Source: Campylobacteraceae bacterium
GTDB lineage: Bacteria > Campylobacterota > Campylobacteria > Campylobacterales > Sulfurovaceae
Length of the DNA stretch: 7,293 nt
Reading direction: 5' to 3'
NCBI GenBank assembly: GCA_026986085.1
Contig: JALSPE010000149.1
Span: forward strand, 1-7,293
The notes under the pieces: model-generated
What the model saw: the letters and a program-made list of their open reading frames with translations, nothing else
Database searches by the model: none
Told to the model about the DNA's origin: nothing
Translations under genes and position numbers: made by a program
Shown: positions 4,525 to 7,293 of the stretch, in pieces
Position numbering within the stretch: position 1 is the first letter of the stretch
How the letters are laid out: every line of letters begins with the position of its first letter

Positions 4525-6405
4525 ATGAGTAAACCAATAGGAATAGATTTAGGAACAACAAACTCAGCTGTAGCTGTATATGAGAATGGTGAAGCAAAAA
4601 TTATACCAAATAAAGAGGGTAGAAATACAACACCTTCTATTGTTGCATTTACAGATAAAGGCGATGTTTTAGTTGGAGAGACTGCAAAGAGACAAATGGT
4701 AACAAACCCAAAGAAAACAATATACTCTGTAAAGAGAATTATGGGTTTAATGTGTAGTGAAGATAAAGCAAAAGAGGCAAAAGAGAGACTTCCGTATGAA
4801 GTTGTAGATAAAAATGGTGCCTGTGCTATTGATGTAGATGGAAAAGTATATACACCTCAAGAGATTAGTGCAAAAATTTTAATGAAACTTAAAGAGGATG
4901 CAGAGGCTTATTTAGGTGGTTCAGTAACTGACGCAGTTATTACAGTTCCAGCATATTTTAATGATGCACAAAGAAAAGCAACAAAAGAGGCAGGAACAAT
5001 TGCTGGTCTTAATGTTTTAAGAATCATTAACGAACCAACATCAGCTGCACTAGCTTATGGACTTGATAAAAAAGATAGCGAAAATATTGCAGTTTACGAC
5101 CTTGGTGGTGGAACATTTGATGTTACTATTCTAGAAACTGGTGATGGAGTAGTAGAAGTTCTCTCAACTGGTGGAGATGCATTTTTAGGTGGTGATGATT
5201 TTGACAATAGAATTATCGATTATGTAGCAGATGAATTCAAAAAAGAGAATGGAATTGATTTGAAAGCTGATATGATGGCTCTTCAAAGACTTAAAGAGGC
5301 AGCAGAAAATGCTAAAAAAGAGTTATCTACTGCAACTGAAACAGAGATTAACTTACCATTTATTACAGCAGATGCTAGTGGACCAAAACACCTTGTTATG
5401 AAATTAACAAGATCTAAATTTGAAAGCTTAATCGAAGATTTAGTAGATAAAACAATTGACAAAATTAAAGAAGTTGTAAAAGAGTCTGGTCTAAATAAAG
5501 ATGAAATTAAAGAGATTGTTATGGTTGGTGGCTCTACAAGAGTTCCTTTAGTTCAAGAAAAAGTAAAAGAGTTCTTTGGAAAAGAGCTTAACAAATCTGT
5601 AAATCCAGATGAAGTAGTTGCAATTGGTGCGGCAATTCAAGGTGGAGTTTTAACAGGAGATGTTAAAGATGTTCTACTACTTGATGTTACACCACTAAGT
5701 CTTGGTATTGAAACACTTGGTGGAGTTACAACAAAAGTTATAGAGAAAGGAACAACAATTCCAGCTAAAAAATCTCAAATCTTCTCTACAGCAGAAGATA
5801 ACCAACCAGCAGTTAGTATCCATGTAGTTCAAGGTGAAAGAGAGTTTGCAAAAGATAATAAATCTCTTGGTATGTTTGAACTTAGTGGAATATCACCAGC
5901 TCCAAGAGGTGTTCCACAAATTGAGGTAACATTTGATATAGATGCAAATGGTATCTTAACAGTAAGTGCACAAGATAAAGCAACTGGTAAATCACAAGAG
6001 ATTAAAATTACAGGTTCGTCTGGATTAAGCGAAGAAGAGATTCAAAAAATGGTTCAAGAAGCAGAAGCTCATAAAAGTGAAGATGAAGCTAGAAAAGCAT
6101 TAGTAGAGACTAAAAACCAAGCTGATGCTCTAATTCATCAAACTAAAAAGATGCTAACTGAACTTGGAGAAAAAGTAGAAACAGGATTAAAAACTGCAAT
6201 AGAAAAAGTAATTAGTGAACTAGAAGCATTAATTAAAGATGATAATGCAACAAAAGAGCAAATTGAGTCTAAGGTAAATGAGCTTAATACTCATAACCAA
6301 ACTTTAACACAACAAGCAGCTGCTGCAAATAGTAGTGAGCAAGGAGCTAATACTTCTAATGCAAAAAAAGATGATGATGACATTATAGATGCAGAAGTAG
6401 AGTAA
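4525..6405 (+). CDS. dnaK: DnaK, Hsp70 molecular chaperone
   Basis: A 626-residue ATP-driven chaperone that binds exposed hydrophobic segments of unfolded proteins, working with a J-protein and GrpE. The nucleotide-binding domain (1 to about 380) shows GIDLGTTNS (6-14), the catalytic lysine in YSVKRIMG (Lys70), NEPTSAALAYG (169-179), DLGGGTFDV (192-200) with Thr197 at the autophosphorylation site, and VGGSTRVP (334-341). The linker and start of the substrate domain are DVLLLDVTPLSLGIETLGG (382-400). The beta-sandwich runs to about 500, then the helical lid and a flexible Gln/Ala/Ser-rich stretch, ending in the acidic DDDDIIDAEVE tail usual for bacterial DnaK. Length is normal. ATG 4525 has AGGAGA upstream. 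It is cotranscribed with grpE and possibly also from its own promoter; no hrcA or dnaJ is adjacent. Confidence 0.98.
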   Translation: MSKPIGIDLGTTNSAVAVYENGEAKIIPNKEGRNTTPSIVAFTDKGDVLVGETAKRQMVTNPKKTIYSVKRIMGLMCSEDKAKEAKERLPYEVVDKNGACAIDVDGKVYTPQEISAKILMKLKEDAEAYLGGSVTDAVITVPAYFNDAQRKATKEAGTIAGLNVLRIINEPTSAALAYGLDKKDSENIAVYDLGGGTFDVTILETGDGVVEVLSTGGDAFLGGDDFDNRIIDYVADEFKKENGIDLKADMMALQRLKEAAENAKKELSTATETEINLPFITADASGPKHLVMKLTRSKFESLIEDLVDKTIDKIKEVVKESGLNKDEIKEIVMVGGSTRVPLVQEKVKEFFGKELNKSVNPDEVVAIGAAIQGGVLTGDVKDVLLLDVTPLSLGIETLGGVTTKVIEKGTTIPAKKSQIFSTAEDNQPAVSIHVVQGEREFAKDNKSLGMFELSGISPAPRGVPQIEVTFDIDANGILTVSAQDKATGKSQEIKITGSSGLSEEEIQKMVQEAEAHKSEDEARKALVETKNQADALIHQTKKMLTELGEKVETGLKTAIEKVISELEALIKDDNATKEQIESKVNELNTHNQTLTQQAAAANSSEQGANTSNAKKDDDDIIDAEVE

Positions 6406-6446
6406 ATCTCTACACTGCTAATCATCTCTAAATCAATTACTACTTG

Positions 6447-6482
6447 AGACTATACACAAAAATATATACTATGCTTTAGTCT
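6447..6482 (+). terminator. weak hairpin after dnaK
   Basis: AGACTA (6447-6452) pairs with TAGTCT (6477-6482) over a 24-base loop, 41 bases after the dnaK stop. There is no T run behind it, so it is a doubtful terminator; no better one is seen before the next promoter at about 6559. Confidence 0.2.
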
Positions 6483-6555
6483 AAACTACATAATTATCAA
6501 AAACTCTATCTGTTTGTGCTATTTTATAATATTTTCACATTTCAACACAATTTTA

Positions 6556-6564
6556 TGATATAAT
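6556..6564 (+). promoter_or_regulatory. extended -10 promoter of the glycine-zipper lipoprotein
   Basis: TGA followed by TATAAT (6559-6564) is an extended -10 element. Transcription would start near 6571, giving a leader of about 23 bases with AAGGAG at 6582-6587, six bases from the ATG. No clear -35 box is present. Confidence 0.65.
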
Positions 6565-6593
6565 AGAAATACCAAAATTATAAGGAGTCAATT

Positions 6594-6836
6594 ATGAAAA
6601 AGATAAGCTTAATAGCACTTTCATTAATTACTAGTGCATCTATATTTAGTGGATGTGCAATATCAAATTCAGCAGGTGGCGCAGCAACAGGTGCAACTGT
6701 AGGTGCTTTAGCAGGTGCAATGGTTGGGAACCACAGAGATGCAATGATAGGAGCAGCAGGTGGTGCAGTAGCTGGTGCTGTAATTGGTAAAGAGATGGAT
6801 GACCAAGAGAGATACGATAACGGTTATCGTCGCTAA
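6594..6836 (+). CDS. glycine-zipper outer-membrane-type lipoprotein
   Basis: An 80-residue envelope lipoprotein. The signal peptide has MKK, a hydrophobic core (residues 4-18) and the lipobox FSGC with Cys21; Phe at -3 is a less usual residue. After a short Ser/Gly/Ala spacer come two glycine-zipper segments with GxxxG spacing (about 28-45, GGAATGATVGALAGAMVG, and 53-65, GAAGGAVAGAVIG), split by a polar turn (NHRDAM). Such a hairpin of two small-residue helices is typical of the 17-kDa surface antigen/SlyB/OsmB-like glycine-zipper group, which sit in or against the membrane. The tail (KEMDDQERYDNGYRR) is charged. The role is not known in detail; related proteins are linked to envelope integrity and stress. 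It has its own promoter and terminator and is not part of the dnaK operon. Confidence 0.85.
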   Translation: MKKISLIALSLITSASIFSGCAISNSAGGAATGATVGALAGAMVGNHRDAMIGAAGGAVAGAVIGKEMDDQERYDNGYRR

Positions 6837-6857
6837 TAAGAGAGTTCAACTCTCTTA
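6837..6857 (+). terminator. hairpin terminator of the lipoprotein gene
   Basis: TAAGAGAGTT (6837-6846) and AACTCTCTTA (6848-6857) are perfect complements around one base; the usable hairpin is an 8-bp stem with loop TTCAA, starting on the base after the stop codon. The tail TATATTTAT is U-rich but broken by A, so strength is moderate. Confidence 0.65.
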
Positions 6858-6931
6858 TATATTTATACAACTAGACTATATTTTTAAACTATAAATAATT
6901 TTAATATAAATTCTACAATATTTAATCTATA

Positions 6932-6960
6932 TTTCTATTGTTGTATAATACAAATAGAAA
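6932..6960. repeat. bulged 13-bp inverted repeat containing a TATAAT box
   Basis: TTTCTAT (6932-6938) and TTGTAT (6941-6946) pair with ATACAA (6948-6953) and ATAGAAA (6954-6960), leaving a 2-base bulge. TATAAT lies in the tip (6944-6949). It is in a gene-free stretch of about 16% GC between the lipoprotein gene and the right-hand palindromic element. It could be a promoter under a dyad or a chance A+T repeat. No ORF follows. Confidence 0.3.
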
Positions 6961-7043
6961 CTATTCTGTAACAAATAAAATTCAACTCAAAAAATCTAGT
7001 TTTTATTTACTTAACTTTCTCACTTAAATAATTATTATCTAAT

Positions 7044-7225
7044 TGTGCTAATAACCTGAGTTCGGCAAAATACCATAGCCACAAAGCCTAAAAATAAGTA
7101 AGGTTTTCAAAATTAAATTTGTAGAACTAGCCCCGTAGCTAATTCAAAAATTTCATTTAGGAAAGATTGCCTATTTTTAGGCTTCCCTTTGGTTTTTTAC
7201 TAGGTTTCCCATATGCTTAGACACA
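7044..7225. repeat. second near-palindromic element, 182 bp
   Basis: The stretch folds back on itself around 7134. The inner stem is GAACTAGC (7124-7131) with GCTAATTC (7138-7145), one mismatch. Further out AAGCCTAAAAATA (7084-7096) matches TATTTTTAGGCTT (7172-7184) exactly over 13 bp. A looser stem follows (about 7067-7078 with 7087-7098 +100), and at the ends TGTGCTAA (7044-7051) pairs with TTAGACACA (7217-7225) with one bulged base. GC rises from about 16% in the 190 bases before to about 32% from 7051 to the window end by hand count, supporting an inserted element. No ORF of size lies inside. It may be a palindromic repeat, or the end region of an insertion sequence whose body lies beyond the window. 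Confidence 0.6.
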
Positions 7226-7293
7226 TTTTTTTAAATTAACAAGAAAGTCCTGCAAAAATGTGACATTGCCTATGAAAAACCTCGTAAAATTGT

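Noticed and set aside
6646..6870. 74-residue ORF on the minus strand rich in Leu and His
   Set aside because: It is the shadow of the glycine/alanine-rich repeats of the lipoprotein gene on the plus strand, has low-complexity composition and runs through that gene's terminator.
7217..7291. Open minus-strand frame entering from the right edge (24 codons ending ...NLKKCV), possibly a transposase C-terminus
   Set aside because: Too short: 24 stop-free codons are common by chance, another frame is open for a similar length, and no family motif is recognisable. The sequence to the right is needed.
1..7293. CRISPR array, tRNA or rRNA genes, riboswitches
   Set aside because: No regularly spaced direct repeats, no tRNA-like cloverleaf and no rRNA segments were seen on either strand; the repeats present are inverted, not direct.

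Overview
The window looks like chromosomal DNA from a low-GC Campylobacterota (epsilonproteobacterial) relative. The reasons are the strongly A+T-rich codon use, a dimeric all-alpha dUTPase that closely resembles the Campylobacter type, DnaK and GrpE of that style, and promoters with good TATAAT boxes but mostly poor -35 boxes. The genus is not fixed from sequence alone.

Layout, left to right. Bases 1-303 hold no gene. They carry a 161-bp near-palindromic, MITE-like element (23-183) and a 12-bp inverted repeat (242-292). An orphan 78-residue ORF follows on the minus strand (304-540). Next comes a compact minus-strand operon, transcribed 3230 to 706: an Rrf2-family three-cysteine regulator, a DHH/DHHA1 phosphoesterase, a dimeric dUTPase and a thioredoxin-fold lipoprotein. 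Its genes overlap by one base or lie one base apart, so they are probably translationally coupled. A divergent intergenic region with a 15-bp perfect inverted repeat separates it from rpsO (plus strand), which ends in a textbook intrinsic terminator. Then come grpE and dnaK, driven by a perfect-consensus sigma-70 promoter, with a second promoter-like site and a 14-bp palindrome just before dnaK. A small glycine-zipper lipoprotein gene with its own promoter and terminator follows. The last 456 bases have no convincing gene. They hold a very A+T-rich stretch and then, after an abrupt rise in GC near 7045, a second 182-bp near-palindromic element (7044-7225).

How it works together. The plus-strand genes are translation and protein-folding housekeeping. 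grpE and dnaK make the nucleotide-exchange factor and Hsp70; hrcA, the usual first gene of this operon in related bacteria, is not here. The minus-strand operon joins a probable Fe-S-type sensor with dUTP removal, phosphodiester cleavage and an envelope thiol protein. That suggests nucleotide clean-up under stress, but this is inference.

The most unusual observation is that the two non-coding ends of the window carry two different long palindromic elements whose tips share the same 28-30 nt hairpin core (91-118 and 7121-7150), which points to a family of palindromic repeats in this genome.
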